Shown: piece after piece, positions 30,625 through 41,600 of the stretch | How positions within the stretch are numbered: position 1 is the first letter of the stretch | Layout: each line of letters opens with the position of its first letter | Source of the DNA: Muribaculaceae bacterium | GTDB lineage: Bacteria; Bacteroidota; Bacteroidia; Bacteroidales; Muribaculaceae | Direction of reading: 5' to 3' | Assembly (NCBI GenBank): GCA_017399915.1 | Contig: JAFQAS010000067.1 | Coordinates: forward strand, 1 to 64,000 | DNA: 64,000 bases | Program-made: the position numbers and the translations under genes | Notes under the pieces: generated by a model | What the model was told of the DNA's origin: nothing | What the model saw: the letters and a program-made list of their open reading frames with translations, nothing else | Databases searched by the model: none

Positions 30625-33584
30625 CCTTTAGGTGTTATCGCTTTATAAACTTCGCTAAAAATCTTGGGACGAATATTTAATTTCGAAAACGCCGGATTAT
30701 TGCGAGATGGATTTACGCGATTACTAAGGAATATATATATCAAGTTAGTATCGGGATCAACCCAAAAACATGTACCGGTAAATCCTAAGTGACCATATGT
30801 AGCAGCCGATGCCTCACGACAAGTGGGCGAACTGCGTTCGTTGCGTTTATCGGGCTTGTCAAATCCCAATCCACGACGACTTATAGAACTTTTAGATTTG
30901 GTAAACACCTCAACAGTTTCCTCAGAGAGTATTTGTTCGCCACCATACTCCCCACCATTCAACCACATTTGACACAATTTGGCCAAATCGTTGGCATTAG
31001 AGAACAATCCGGCATTGCCTTGAACCCCGCCTGAGAAATTCGCGGTTTCGTCATGCACATAGCCTTGAAGGGTTTGCCCTCGCAAGAAATTATCCTTTTC
31101 AGTGGGTGCAATATCATTCTTATCCCATCTCTCTAACGGACGATAACATGTGTGATAAGAGCCCAACGGACCAAATATCGTTTCATCAACCCACTCATTA
31201 TGTGGTCGGCCTGTAACACACTCTTCCATTTCCATCAACAGGCAGAAATTTAGACAGCTATAGTTATACTTTTTAGCTCCGAGCTTTATATTGTGTATAC
31301 GTTCACGAATTGTATCCATCGTAGCTTGTCCCACATAAATACCCTCGGCCGCCTCAATATTCATATCTTCGGTAGGAGTTGACGATGTTATATCACTACG
31401 CAACTGAGCGTCTTTATGCCCATATGCTCCATTTTCAATCTTTTTTGAGTATGTTGATGACTCAGTGCCTGCAATCAAGCTACCGCTATACGACTCATTA
31501 TCCATCATCATGTTAAACATATTCACAGCAGCCGGCATTCCCGATTCGTGATAAAGCAACTGACGCACTGTGATATTCTCCTTGTTTGTTTCTTGAAGCG
31601 GTTCGATATATTCCGACACTTTTGCATCGAGTTGGAACAATTCCTGGTCATATGCCTTCATCACACCGGGCAATGTGCCGGTAGCTTTCGACACTGATGC
31701 GAGATCATAAATTGTTTCGCTTGTAACCTTGTCCTTTTTAGAAAAATCGAGATATCCGTAACCTTTGTCAAGAATAACATAACCATCTTTAGCGACAAGG
31801 ACTTGACAACCGGGAAATGCACGAGTATCCAATCCTTTTTGAACAAGTTTGTCGACATTTGCTTCTAATTTGGGATCAACACCTATTGCTTCGGGAGTAG
31901 TATATCCTAAACGTGATTTTTTCAAATTCACACCATCGCCCATTTTTGCCAATCCTTTTAGATTTACAGGCATACGTCCGGTAACATCAATTCCGGCAAA
32001 TATCGCTTGTGCAGCATATTCACGAGTATATTTTGTGTCGTCATATGCAATTACAAGTGTTTTCTGCTCCTTAACCGAAGCTCCGAAATCGGCCATTTCA
32101 TATGGATTTACAAAAAAGACCGGGACGAGATTGGGTATTGATTTCAGTTGCGCAAACGCTTGTTTTTGCGCACTCTTATCGTTATATATCCCCACAATCA
32201 CCACATCATGTTGTTTTATAGCAGCAAGAGTCGACGATGAAAAAGCGCCGGTAGATGAATATACATCAACCTTGGCATACTTTCTACAACAACGAGTAAA
32301 TTCATTATCGCTTGATGCGCCAATATTTACTACTGCCACTTTTCGTTCAGCCAATCCTCTCACCGGCAATAAATTTGTTTCATTGCGGAGAATTGTCATC
32401 GACGCTGCGGCAAGTTTGCGATTTATGGCATCGGCCGATGAAGAATTCAGTTTTGCCTCAATCCCATTCAACACTGCAGGTTTTTCAGAGAGCAAACCAA
32501 GGGCATACTTATATGACAACACCTTTTTGCATCGTTCCTCAATCATCTTATCGGTTATCTTACCGGCCTTAATCGCCGCCATCACAGCATCAAGGTCTTT
32601 TGCAGGGCTTGCCGAGCCAAGAAGCATATCAGCTCCTGCCATTAATGCAGCCACACAATTATTTTCCGAGGTCTTTGCACCTTTCATTGCAAGAGCATCG
32701 GTAAAAATCAATCCTTCAAACCCCATTTCTCCACGAAGCAAATCGGTTGTTATTTTCTTCGACATCGATGCTGGTGTTCCGCTTTTATCCAACGCCGGAA
32801 CTGACAAATGACCTACCATCACACTCGACAAGCCTGCATCAATATATTGTTGAAACGGAAGTAAATCAATCGTATTTAGAGTTGTTCGATCATGGTCGAC
32901 TGTTGGCAATGCTTTATGTGAATCAACCGAAGTGTCACCATGTCCGGGGAAATGTTTTGATACCGACAACACATTTCCATCTTCAAGTCCACGTGAATAT
33001 GCCACACCTAAACGTGACACTCTTGCCGGATCTTCACCAAACGAGCGATATCCAATTACCGGATTCGAAGGATTGGAATTCACATCAAGCACCGGTGCAA
33101 AGTTCACATGAATACCCATCAAACGGCACTCTCGCGCCATCTCCTTTCCATATTCATATAATAATTGTTCGTCATCGATAGCACCGAGTCCCATATTATA
33201 GGGGAAACGAGGAGTATTTTTCACTCGCATCTGGAACCCCCATTCGCCATCAAAAGTCATCAATACCGGCACATCGGCAATCGACTGCGCATAATTAGTC
33301 ATTGTCACATACTCCGAGATGCTACCTTTACTAAATAGCAATCCACCCATTTTATGTGTTTCAACCCACTTGCTTATTGTTGCTTTCGAAGACGCACCTC
33401 CACAAGGGTCAACCATAGGAATGAATAATTGTGCAGCTCGTTCACGAGGAGACATTGAATTATATACCGAATCCACCCACATTTGTTGGGCTTCTGTATT
33501 TCCTTTATAAAGAATTGATGGTTTCTTAGCCGACATGGTCAACGACAATGCCATTACTAACGCTGTAAATACTATCTTTTTCAT
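30621..33584 (-). CDS. Exported GH3 glycosidase fused to a serine beta-lactamase-like hydrolase
   Basis: A periplasmic or surface protein of 987 residues. After a signal peptide (ending MSAKK, about residue 20) comes a GH3 domain with the NagZ-type motif KHFPGHGDTSVDSHKALP near residue 210 and the nucleophile in GLIFTDALAMKG near 295, so beta-N-acetylglucosaminidase activity is likely. A GH3 C-terminal domain follows to about residue 560. The second half is a class C beta-lactamase/esterase-like domain with the catalytic SVSK (about 632) and a GHLGFTGT C-terminal motif. The usual tyrosine motif reads NYSCLNF rather than YxN or YSD. The combination suggests trimming of peptidoglycan or glycopeptides. 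It lies 4 bp after the 5'-nucleotidase gene. Confidence 0.93.
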   Translation of the reverse strand: MKKIVFTALVMALSLTMSAKKPSILYKGNTEAQQMWVDSVYNSMSPRERAAQLFIPMVDPCGGASSKATISKWVETHKMGGLLFSKGSISEYVTMTNYAQSIADVPVLMTFDGEWGFQMRVKNTPRFPYNMGLGAIDDEQLLYEYGKEMARECRLMGIHVNFAPVLDVNSNPSNPVIGYRSFGEDPARVSRLGVAYSRGLEDGNVLSVSKHFPGHGDTSVDSHKALPTVDHDRTTLNTIDLLPFQQYIDAGLSSVMVGHLSVPALDKSGTPASMSKKITTDLLRGEMGFEGLIFTDALAMKGAKTSENNCVAALMAGADMLLGSASPAKDLDAVMAAIKAGKITDKMIEERCKKVLSYKYALGLLSEKPAVLNGIEAKLNSSSADAINRKLAAASMTILRNETNLLPVRGLAERKVAVVNIGASSDNEFTRCCRKYAKVDVYSSTGAFSSSTLAAIKQHDVVIVGIYNDKSAQKQAFAQLKSIPNLVPVFFVNPYEMADFGASVKEQKTLVIAYDDTKYTREYAAQAIFAGIDVTGRMPVNLKGLAKMGDGVNLKKSRLGYTTPEAIGVDPKLEANVDKLVQKGLDTRAFPGCQVLVAKDGYVILDKGYGYLDFSKKDKVTSETIYDLASVSKATGTLPGVMKAYDQELFQLDAKVSEYIEPLQETNKENITVRQLLYHESGMPAAVNMFNMMMDNESYSGSLIAGTESSTYSKKIENGAYGHKDAQLRSDITSSTPTEDMNIEAAEGIYVGQATMDTIRERIHNIKLGAKKYNYSCLNFCLLMEMEECVTGRPHNEWVDETIFGPLGSYHTCYRPLERWDKNDIAPTEKDNFLRGQTLQGYVHDETANFSGGVQGNAGLFSNANDLAKLCQMWLNGGEYGGEQILSEETVEVFTKSKSSISRRGLGFDKPDKRNERSSPTCREASAATYGHLGFTGTCFWVDPDTNLIYIFLSNRVNPSRNNPAFSKLNIRPKIFSEVYKAITPKG

Positions 33585-33588
33585 TAAA

Positions 33589-35088
33589 TTATTTTTTTCT
33601 CATTCGTTGTTTTGATGAAGGATTTATTTGAGCATCTTTTTGCGATTGAAGGTACTCTATCATTTCATCATATAACACTTTATTTCCGGTTGCTACGATT
33701 TCACCTCTTGTTAGCGACGTCATATAATCGCCTCCTCCCGCTAAATAGTCAATTGTTGCAAGAGTATATATCTTTTGAGGATTCACTTGTTCCCCATTGA
33801 TTTTCACAATCGTACATTTCTTTGTTTCTGCATCAAACACAGCATCGACATTCTCGCTCACACAATCACCTCCGCGCGATGCCATCACATCAAAAGCCTC
33901 TAATAGGTCTTTACCTGTTATCGTCATCACCACAATGCGATTATTAAACGGCAACAAACCCATTATTTGACCTATCGACACTTTTCCTTTAGCAATATCG
34001 TTTCTAATACCACCACTGTTCATTATCGATAAATCAATATCCTTGCCATATATTTTCTTTGCTTGCGACAACACCATATCACTCACATAATTTTGCAATG
34101 GTGCCTCATCTTTTTTCAAATCAGCAACAGCAGTAGCAACTCCCTGATTCATAAGACCATCAACACCTTGACGATAAACCGCTATAAGATTTACCATTGT
34201 TGAATCGGGCTCAACGCGATCCAATCGCGAATCAACCGCTATTACCTTTGAGTGCTTATCTCCGTTGTCTAAATCGAGAGTAACTTCACCCACATATCTT
34301 CCCGATTTATCGGCTTGTGCAATAAGAACCGAATCACCATTTTGATTCACCACCTTATGAGCCAACTTACAATTTTTATCGGCCGAATTTATTAAATCGT
34401 GAGTATGACCACCGATAATCAAATCTATATACCGGCTTCCTTTTGCCAATTTCACATCATCATCATAACCTATATGGGTCAGCGCCACCACATAATCGGC
34501 GCCAAAATCCTCTTTTAGTTGTTTTGCTATAGAATCAGCCATTAATTGACCATCAATATACCCCACTCCAATATAATTTTCGGCCGAAACGAGCCCTTTG
34601 GGATTGATATTAATAGCGATAAAAGCAATTTTCTTATCTCCTATACATTTTATTATATAAGGAGCTATTTTATTTCTTAACAATGAGTCCTCAAAAAGAT
34701 AATTTGTCGATAAAGTTTGAGCTGCCGACATATCAACCATCGATTTAAGTCCCTCAATACCATTATCAAATTCATGATTACCTATTATGCACAAATCATA
34801 ACCCATTATATTCATCATCTGCTGCTCGACCTCACCTTTAAACAAGTTGAAATAAACGGTGCCTTGCACAGCATCGCCGGCGTCAACAAGCAACACATTC
34901 TTATTAACACCTCTCACACTATCAATCAACGCTTTTCGGCGCAAAACGCCACCTTTATCCTTGTCAGTAGGGTCAATTTGGCTATGAGTATCATTCGTGT
35001 GCAATATCACAAGATTATCAGCATTTGCCACTAATGAAACCGACATCACAATCAATAAAGCTACAATTATTTTCTTACACATCTTCAT
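33589..35088 (-). CDS. Exported 5'-nucleotidase (UshA family)
   Basis: Periplasmic metallophosphoesterase hydrolysing nucleotides, 499 residues. A signal peptide (MCKKIIVALLIVMSVSLVANA) is followed by the metal-binding blocks HTNDTHS, DAGDAVQGT, GNHEFDNG, THIGYDDD and GGHTHDL. The C-terminal 5'-nucleotidase domain starts near residue 320 with YVSDMVL and contains NSGGIRNDI and YLAGGGDYM, both typical of UshA. The start may be at the Met two codons later. It is the first gene of a two-gene unit with the GH3 fusion, so together they may salvage nucleotides and amino sugars outside the cytoplasm. Confidence 0.93.
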   Translation of the reverse strand: MKMCKKIIVALLIVMSVSLVANADNLVILHTNDTHSQIDPTDKDKGGVLRRKALIDSVRGVNKNVLLVDAGDAVQGTVYFNLFKGEVEQQMMNIMGYDLCIIGNHEFDNGIEGLKSMVDMSAAQTLSTNYLFEDSLLRNKIAPYIIKCIGDKKIAFIAININPKGLVSAENYIGVGYIDGQLMADSIAKQLKEDFGADYVVALTHIGYDDDVKLAKGSRYIDLIIGGHTHDLINSADKNCKLAHKVVNQNGDSVLIAQADKSGRYVGEVTLDLDNGDKHSKVIAVDSRLDRVEPDSTMVNLIAVYRQGVDGLMNQGVATAVADLKKDEAPLQNYVSDMVLSQAKKIYGKDIDLSIMNSGGIRNDIAKGKVSIGQIMGLLPFNNRIVVMTITGKDLLEAFDVMASRGGDCVSENVDAVFDAETKKCTIVKINGEQVNPQKIYTLATIDYLAGGGDYMTSLTRGEIVATGNKVLYDEMIEYLQSQKDAQINPSSKQRMRKK

Positions 35089-35117
35089 TGGGTTAGCTTT
35101 TAGTTATCATATTTCCA

Positions 35118-35149
35118 CAAATTTACAAAATAAACAATATACAACCAAA
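35118..35149 (-). promoter_or_regulatory. Promoter of the nucleotidase-GH3 operon
   Basis: The minus strand has TTTG (35146-35149), a 20-bp spacer and TAAATTTG (35118-35125), 30 bp before the nucleotidase start. Confidence 0.6.
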
Positions 35150-35275
35150 CAATAAAACCTTCAATAATCATTTTTTACATTTCGTCACGTCCAACTTTTT
35201 ATCTCCTTCAACGCCCAATAATCAATTAATTATATAAATTAGACTTTTATTATCTCAAAATTTAGCTTCAAATTC

Positions 35276-35306
35276 TTTGTCAATAAAAAAAAATGTTGTA
35301 ACTTTG
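35276..35306 (+). promoter_or_regulatory. Promoter of the tRNA-Arg pair
   Basis: TTTG (35276-35279), a 19-bp spacer and TAACTTTG (35299-35306), 22 bp before the first tRNA. Confidence 0.65.
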
Positions 35307-35328
35307 CAGTCGCAAACGCAAACGGAAT

Positions 35329-35402
35329 GGCTCCGTAGCTCAACTGAATAGAGCATCTGACTACGGATCAGAAGGTTACAGGTTTGAATCCTGTCGGAGT
35401 CA
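35329..35402 (+). tRNA. tRNA-Arg (ACG)
   Basis: A 74-nt cloverleaf with acceptor stem GGCTCCG/CGGAGTC, D arm, anticodon loop CTACGGA giving anticodon ACG, T arm ACAGGTTTGAATCCTGT and discriminator A. The following CCA is present here but not in the second copy, so it is probably chance. Confidence 0.97.
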
Positions 35403-35426
35403 CCAAAATTAAATAAGCCAATCATT

Positions 35427-35500
35427 GGCTCCGTAGCTCAACTGAATAGAGCATCTGACTACGGATCAGAAGGTTACAGGTTTGAATCCTGTCGGAGTCA
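35427..35500 (+). tRNA. tRNA-Arg (ACG), second copy
   Basis: Identical in sequence to the copy at 35329, 24 bp downstream. It is followed by CCT, so CCA must be added post-transcriptionally. The two share one promoter and one terminator. Confidence 0.97.
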
Positions 35501-35506
35501 CCTTAG

Positions 35507-35540
35507 AGAGAGCATCATTTGATGCTCTCTTCTTTTTTTT
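35507..35540 (+). terminator. Terminator of the tRNA-Arg pair
   Basis: AGAGAGCATCA (35507-35517) pairs perfectly with TGATGCTCTCT (35520-35530), followed by TCTTTTTTTT. Confidence 0.92.
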
Positions 35541-35584
35541 GTTTGACAACCTCTACTCTCATCACAAAATAGATGTCAACAAAA

Positions 35585-35614
35585 AGCGGCGAGATGTTGT
35601 CACACCTCACCGCT
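35585..35614 (-). terminator. Terminator of the ROK kinase gene
   Basis: AGCGGCGAG (35585-35593) pairs with CTCACCGCT (35606-35614) with one mismatch. TTTTTGTTG follows on the minus strand. Confidence 0.6.
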
Positions 35615-35644
35615 ATATATAAAACCCGAAGGTTGTTGTCGGTT

Positions 35645-36610
35645 TTATTTTGCTTCCCAACCGAGAGCTGAAGCACCGAGAACGGCAGCATCGGCTTCTT
35701 TGAGTTCAGAAAGAAGGATTTTCACTTTGCCTTTGAATATACCCATCATATTTTTTTCCATAGCGTTGCGCAATGGTTTGAGGAGCATTTCGCCCGATTT
35801 AGCAAGGCCACCAAAGAGGATAATTGCTTGAGGCGAAGAGAACACTGTGAAATCGGCAAATGCTTCACCAAGAATCTTTCCTGTGTATTCAAACACATCT
35901 TTAGCCAATTGATCGCCGGCATTAGCAGCATCGAACACATCTTTAGAGGTGATATCTTCGATAGGAAGATTGCGAAGCGATGATTCATCAGAGCGGATTT
36001 CGAGGAATTCACGAGCAGTGCGTGCCACACCTGTAGCCGAGCAATAAGCTTCAAGACAGCCTGTGCGACCACAACCACAAAGACGGCCATTGTTACGTTT
36101 CACGATAATATGACCAAGTTCGCCGGCAAAGCCATCGTGACCATACACGAGCTGACCGTTGATAACGATACCACTACCCACGCCTGTGCCAAGAGTGATC
36201 ATGATGAAATCTTTGATACCGCGAGCTGCGCCATAAGTCATTTCACCGATAGCGGCAGCATTGGCATCGTTAGTGATAGCTACAGGGATACCGAATTTTT
36301 CGCTCACGAGCTTAGCCAAAGGTATTGGAGTGGGCCAAGGAAGATTTACGCCATCTTCAATCACCCCGGTAAAATAGTTTGCGTTTGGCGCACCGATACC
36401 GATACCATGAATTTTGTCGGTAACATCATTAGCCTCGATTAAACGAGTCGCTTCGGTATAAAGTTCGTCGATATAATCGTCAATATTGCTGTGTTTTTGT
36501 GTTTTAATTGACGAAGATGCCACAACCATGCCACGAGCATCTACAATTCCGAAAACTGAGTTGGTACCGCCTATATCGATACCTAAAACATATGGTTTAC
36601 ACATAATCAA
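35645..36610 (-). CDS. ROK-family glucokinase
   Basis: Cytoplasmic sugar kinase that phosphorylates glucose (or a related sugar) with ATP, 321 residues. It shows the ROK signatures: phosphate-1 motif VLGIDIGGTNSVFG, catalytic-Asp region AITNDANAAAIGEM, ITLGTGVGSGIV, and the zinc motif GHIIVKRNNGRLCGCGRTGCLEAYC. The absence of an N-terminal helix-turn-helix shows it is a kinase rather than a NagC/XylR-type repressor. The start could be the Met at codon 3 (MCKPYVLG). It is likely monocistronic. Substrate choice within the family cannot be settled by eye. Confidence 0.92.
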   Translation of the reverse strand: MIMCKPYVLGIDIGGTNSVFGIVDARGMVVASSSIKTQKHSNIDDYIDELYTEATRLIEANDVTDKIHGIGIGAPNANYFTGVIEDGVNLPWPTPIPLAKLVSEKFGIPVAITNDANAAAIGEMTYGAARGIKDFIMITLGTGVGSGIVINGQLVYGHDGFAGELGHIIVKRNNGRLCGCGRTGCLEAYCSATGVARTAREFLEIRSDESSLRNLPIEDITSKDVFDAANAGDQLAKDVFEYTGKILGEAFADFTVFSSPQAIILFGGLAKSGEMLLKPLRNAMEKNMMGIFKGKVKILLSELKEADAAVLGASALGWEAK

Positions 36611-36648
36611 AAAATATTTTAAATGGTATAAGAATGTATAATCTCCTA

Positions 36649-36656
36649 CAAAGATA
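36649..36656 (-). promoter_or_regulatory. -7 box of the ROK kinase gene
   Basis: TATCTTTG on the minus strand, 38 bp before the start. No clear -33 box. Confidence 0.5.
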
Positions 36657-36733
36657 TAACTAAATCTTTAATTATAACCTCACTGAGAAATAAAATGTTT
36701 AAAAAAACGTATAATTTCACCGATTATTAGAAA

Positions 36734-38314
36734 TTAGTGAGATCTTTCCCTATTCATTTCTTCAATCTCCCCTATCCAAAGATGCACTGTGGCCCGCTGA
36801 GGGAAGCAGAAGTAATATTTATTGCCGCTTTTTGTGGTAAAAACAAAATTAGAGCATGCAAGAACTTTTTTTGTAGGGCCAAAATCTATTTCATAAACGG
36901 CATCTTTTATTGTCTCGTCATCTTTTATCGGCGCAAATAAATGGCCGTTATATATCATAAACGGATTATCCCCCTTTACCTTTACCGCATCAAGATTCTC
37001 GGCATCGCGCAGGCATGTAGGTATCACTCGCATATCTTTAACCCCACTATTATGATATTCTTCATACCAATTCATTATCAAATCATAGGTAAACATCTCA
37101 AAATATGGTTTCTTCCATGCCAATGGCGATACTTGATAATCATAGGTAACATCAGCAAACACCTGGCCGTCGGGTGACTTATCATATTCTACCATCACCT
37201 TATCATATTCGGCGCGGATATTGATTGTATAATACACCACTACGATATAATGCGTCAACAAAAACAGCGCGACGGCAATGGTAACTATTCGTTTTTGTAT
37301 CGATTTTCCACGCCCATATCGTGCCACTTTCATATTGCGCCACAAATATATAATTGAGATTATTCCAAACACATAACCCATCCAGCCGGTGCGCACGCCT
37401 ATATTAGTAATAAAATTCAAAGCACTACCGGTAACACACATCGCAACAAAAGCAACGAAAACAGGATCTGCCACCAATTTACGTGTGTCTTTTTTAATCA
37501 ATGCAATAAGAATTGACAGCGACAATATAAGCAATGGACTATGATATAGCACCAATTTATATACGATTGCATAAATATCTAACGACGAGATTGTATAACC
37601 CATCTTGGATTGTGTGCCGGGAGCAATTGCCAACCATATCAGTCCGGACACAAGTCCAATAGTCATCGCCACGCGTTGACGATTGACAGCTCGACGATTT
37701 ATCAATAGATATGCCACAAAACCCACAAACAACGGGCCGGCAATTCCCTCGTGCCACGCTCCCATCACCAACCCTATTAATGCTGAGATTATATAATGAG
37801 GTGGATTTTCCTTAAAGAAAAAGAGATGTGCCAACCACAATGCCAACGCTGTTGACCATATATAATTCAACGCATAACATTGAGTAAACATTTCTTCATA
37901 CCATGGCAACATAAATGTGAGCATAAACGTCAGTAACATCAAGAGCAATGGATTGCGCCATGACAATCCACTCAGTTTTGACGACAACCATAATATCACC
38001 CCTACTAACAACCCGGATATTATAGATGGTATAATTTTAGGGATCAACAATGTAAACGTAAACACAACATTTGCAAGGCGAATATTGTCATATTGATAGT
38101 GCGCCGTCCAGCATTTCCACAACTCCTCGGCAGGAAATGAAGTATCAATACCCATACAATAATCACGCAGAGGGGTCATATACCAATAATCATCGCACGA
38201 ATATGGCATCAGCGCATAAATTAGCACATGAGCTATAGTAAACAATGCTATTGTTCCCCAAAAGAACCATTGCGATGTTTTCACCTCTTTTATTTTACTT
38301 ATAAGCAAATTCAT
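36734..38314 (-). CDS. Polytopic membrane protein (DUF6056-like)
   Basis: Integral membrane protein of 526 residues with about ten to eleven hydrophobic segments from residue 15 to 360 and a soluble C-terminal domain of about 150 residues. An early motif after the first helix, YALMPYSCDDYWYMTPLRDY, resembles the Asp-Asp containing loop of membrane glycosyltransferases, as in the DUF6056 family found in Bacteroidales and Firmicutes. The soluble tail has VTYDYQVSPLAWKKPYFEMF and ends with KYYFCFPQRATVHLWIGEIEEM. A lipid-linked sugar transferase role is plausible by fold but unproven. It stands alone, with its own promoter. The preceding transcription unit is a tRNA. Confidence 0.75.
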   Translation of the reverse strand: MNLLISKIKEVKTSQWFFWGTIALFTIAHVLIYALMPYSCDDYWYMTPLRDYCMGIDTSFPAEELWKCWTAHYQYDNIRLANVVFTFTLLIPKIIPSIISGLLVGVILWLSSKLSGLSWRNPLLLMLLTFMLTFMLPWYEEMFTQCYALNYIWSTALALWLAHLFFFKENPPHYIISALIGLVMGAWHEGIAGPLFVGFVAYLLINRRAVNRQRVAMTIGLVSGLIWLAIAPGTQSKMGYTISSLDIYAIVYKLVLYHSPLLILSLSILIALIKKDTRKLVADPVFVAFVAMCVTGSALNFITNIGVRTGWMGYVFGIISIIYLWRNMKVARYGRGKSIQKRIVTIAVALFLLTHYIVVVYYTINIRAEYDKVMVEYDKSPDGQVFADVTYDYQVSPLAWKKPYFEMFTYDLIMNWYEEYHNSGVKDMRVIPTCLRDAENLDAVKVKGDNPFMIYNGHLFAPIKDDETIKDAVYEIDFGPTKKVLACSNFVFTTKSGNKYYFCFPQRATVHLWIGEIEEMNRERSH

Positions 38315-38332
38315 AACTATTGCAAAGATAAA

Positions 38333-38340
38333 AGAATTTC
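38333..38340 (-). promoter_or_regulatory. -7 box of the DUF6056-like gene
   Basis: TATCTTTG on the minus strand, 18 bp before the start codon. No clear -33 box. Confidence 0.45.
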
Positions 38341-38400
38341 AGCAAAATAGATGATTATTGATAATAAAAAAAGGTTGTCGTGATGACAACCTTGAATTAG

Positions 38401-38472
<72 letters not shown>

Positions 38473-38486
38473 ATGTTTTCTGAGTG

Positions 38487-38517
38487 CAAAGGTAAGCACT
38501 TTTATTGATATAGCAAA
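38487..38517 (-). promoter_or_regulatory. Promoter of tRNA-fMet
   Basis: The minus strand has TTTG (38514-38517), a 19-bp spacer and TACCTTTG (38487-38494), 14 bp before the tRNA. Confidence 0.65.
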
Positions 38518-38587
38518 ATATATCACACACTATTTTCTTAAAAAATGCAAAATACATGTTTTTCAACATAAATCACAGCAAAAAAAT

Positions 38588-38615
38588 GAGAGGCACTCGT
38601 TATAGAGCGCCTCTC
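38588..38615 (-). terminator. Terminator of the 1520-residue secreted protein gene
   Basis: GAGAGGCACTC (38588-38598) pairs with GAGCGCCTCTC (38605-38615) with one mismatch; a run of T (CATTTTTTTG) follows on the minus strand. Confidence 0.8.
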
Positions 38616-38660
38616 ACTAATATCACTTAGCAAAGATAAATTCTTTGACTTTCGTTTCGA

Positions 38661-41600
38661 TTACTTTTTACTGAACTTTTTGGTAATACCATTTACTTTA
38701 ATCACGTAAATACCTTTTGACAGATTTTCAACATTGATTTGAACAGAAGTGTCATCAACATCAATCGTTCTCATCTCACGACCGTCGGCAGCATGGATTG
38801 ATAGTTTTCCAATCACGCTTGGTGATTTAACTATAATATATGATTCGACAGGATTAGGATAAACCGAGATGTCGGAGCTACACAATGGAGATTCAACACC
38901 TGTCAATGTGCCATCTTTGTAATATAGAGTTTCACCACCATTTGTTGAATAGCTAATCTTGGCGTTAGTGTTGGCATAATGAGCGTTAACTGTGATTTTC
39001 CATTTCGCTTCATCTCCTTCAATTGGAGAATTATCTCCATCAGTATCATCAGATCCAACAATATCGCCCACTTGCCATTTAATAATTTGTTGGTGAGTTG
39101 TATTTTCTGCGTTATTCTTTTCTGCGATAGCCTTCCTCGCCGCATCAAAATCATATGTACCGGGAATTGCTGCCGGAGTTATAAGATTTCCGTTTTCATC
39201 ATATTCAGCAGTAATCTCCACATAACCATCTTTATTGGGAGTTAATCCTGTTGTTCCTTCCGGATCGTATAGGTAGAATTTATCTAATGTTTCAACCTCA
39301 CCATTGCCTTTATCAACTGTAATGGTATAATTTGTTACAGGGTCTTCACTTTCAGGCTCAACCATATCCATATAGAAATAGTAAAATTGGAAATCGGTAT
39401 CTGGCTTATTATCGCCATCGGTGTCTTTAGGGACTATATATGTTTCTTTATATATAGTAGTTGTTGCCTGAGGCAATTCGGGCACATATGCATTTGCATC
39501 AATATACTCGGTTTGTGCGCTATTAAACGATAATCCCTCAGTAGACTGGCCGGGCAATCCTTTATAATTAACAGTAACATATGCGATAAAATCACGTTTT
39601 TCGCAGTTATCATCTACCGCATCAACATCTTCCTTAACATATGTATATTCATAATATGTTTTTTCCTCTCCATTTTCCACTTTTGTATAAGGAGTATAAG
39701 TTAAGCCTTCGATAATTTTACCATCAACATCTGTAATTGTTCCATCGGGATTTAAACCTGTCATATTGAACGTAACATTAATGATCTTTCCCCCTTCACT
39801 ACCATTATCACGTTTTTCCACATCGTAGAGTGAGAATGTATAACCTTCAATTTCATAGAAGTTACCACCCGATATTGCATAATTTTCCACATCTTTCCAT
39901 GATGCTGTCGCATCATATCTAAGAATGTCGGTTCCATTATCGGTTTCTTTATCTGTCTCATATAGAGGATCAATCGACAATATCACCTGTGATGGTGGGA
40001 ACTGGGTTGTTGGAGTCAAAATGTATTTACCAAACATCACCCCGGGGCGATATGTATAGATATAAGCATAGTCGGTCATACCATCTTTGTTTTTATCTAT
40101 AATATTATCATTCTCATCTTTTGCTTGCTCTCCATAAATCCAAAGACCATTTGTTTCGGTTGCATCAGCATTTGCTTTACCTGTGTACCATTGAGCGGTA
40201 GGAATAATTTCGGTCATATCTGCTTTTGCCGCACCTTTATTAGTCCATGAACCGTCATCATTTTTTGTAAAACGGTTAGCCATACCCACAAGGAACGAAC
40301 CGGTATTACCGGGATATTGCCCTTGAGGAACTGCCAATAACAACTCGTTATTAAACTCAAATGTTGTACCACCGATTGTATTTACAAATGTGCTTGACTC
40401 ATAAATTGCACGGTCATCTGCCGATTGTTTTTGAGTTGTTCCATCACCCGAAAGCAATGAATACACGTTTGTCAACTGTTCGTATACATATTCCTCGCCT
40501 TCACGACCTTCGCAATTGATAGGGAACGCATAGTTTTCTGTTGCATATGTGAAATTAGGATTTGTTCCGTTTTCGGTGAATTTAACCCAATTTTCAACTA
40601 CAACATAGGGTTTGGGATTGGAATCTACCTTTTTAAGTTTTACACGGAACACTGTTTTTGACACCATTGGAGCCATATAGAGATAACACCAAGCATCATT
40701 ATACAAATCACCTTGAGCCGAGAAGTAATCTACACGACCCGGTCTTGTATCATCACCTACTCGCAACGACGCTTCTACAGCCGACGCTTCTAATTCTTTT
40801 ACAAGATTGTCTGGCAAGTCAAATGAGCCATGCCAATTTTCGTCAAAGTTATGGTATTCAACTGATGAACAAACGAGTGCATAGTTGTGATTATCTTCCC
40901 ATAAATTTTCATTCGCACTCCAACCGGTTCTCAATCCACGGGTTAAGAATGTACCACTCTTATCTACAGCAATACATTGATTTTCGCGATGATAACTTAC
41001 AAGCGGTCGACGTGCTTCATAATTAGAAACTATATTATCATTTTCATCTCTTGGATAAGTTGAAGGATAATTTGGATCACCTCTTTCAATAGGTAATCTA
41101 GGGTTTTCTCCTATGAAGCGCAAAATGCCACCTTTCAAAGTTGTAGATGTTAATTGCGGATTATGTTGAAATTTATCAGCAGTATTATCATTAGTATATT
41201 GAGCAATATACCAGCAACCATTATAGAAAACCCCTTGACGATAACAGTCTGGCTCTGTATAGAAGTTAGGGTACTCTGTAGCATCAGGTCTTACTACCCC
41301 ATCATATCCGGGATATTCTTCAGATTCATATTCTCTATCCACGATTTTATATTCATAAATCTTAGATATTGAGTATCTTGGTTTTGACCAATCGCGAATA
41401 GCGATTTCCACCTCTCTATCCTCATTTGTCAAATGATTGGAATATTCATCAGGAATATCTACACCGGGATAAGCTGCCTCAATGTGATAGTTATAAATAG
41501 CACCTGATATACATGTGGTATCTACATAGTTTGACCCACCAATCTCAAGGGTTTCATTTTCGCGAAGATTTATAGCTTTGCCATCTCTTATCACATTATA

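Noticed and set aside
31849-32811. A 320-codon + strand ORF inside the GH3/beta-lactamase gene
   Set aside because: It is antisense to a well-conserved coding region and its translation has no recognisable domain; it is a shadow frame.
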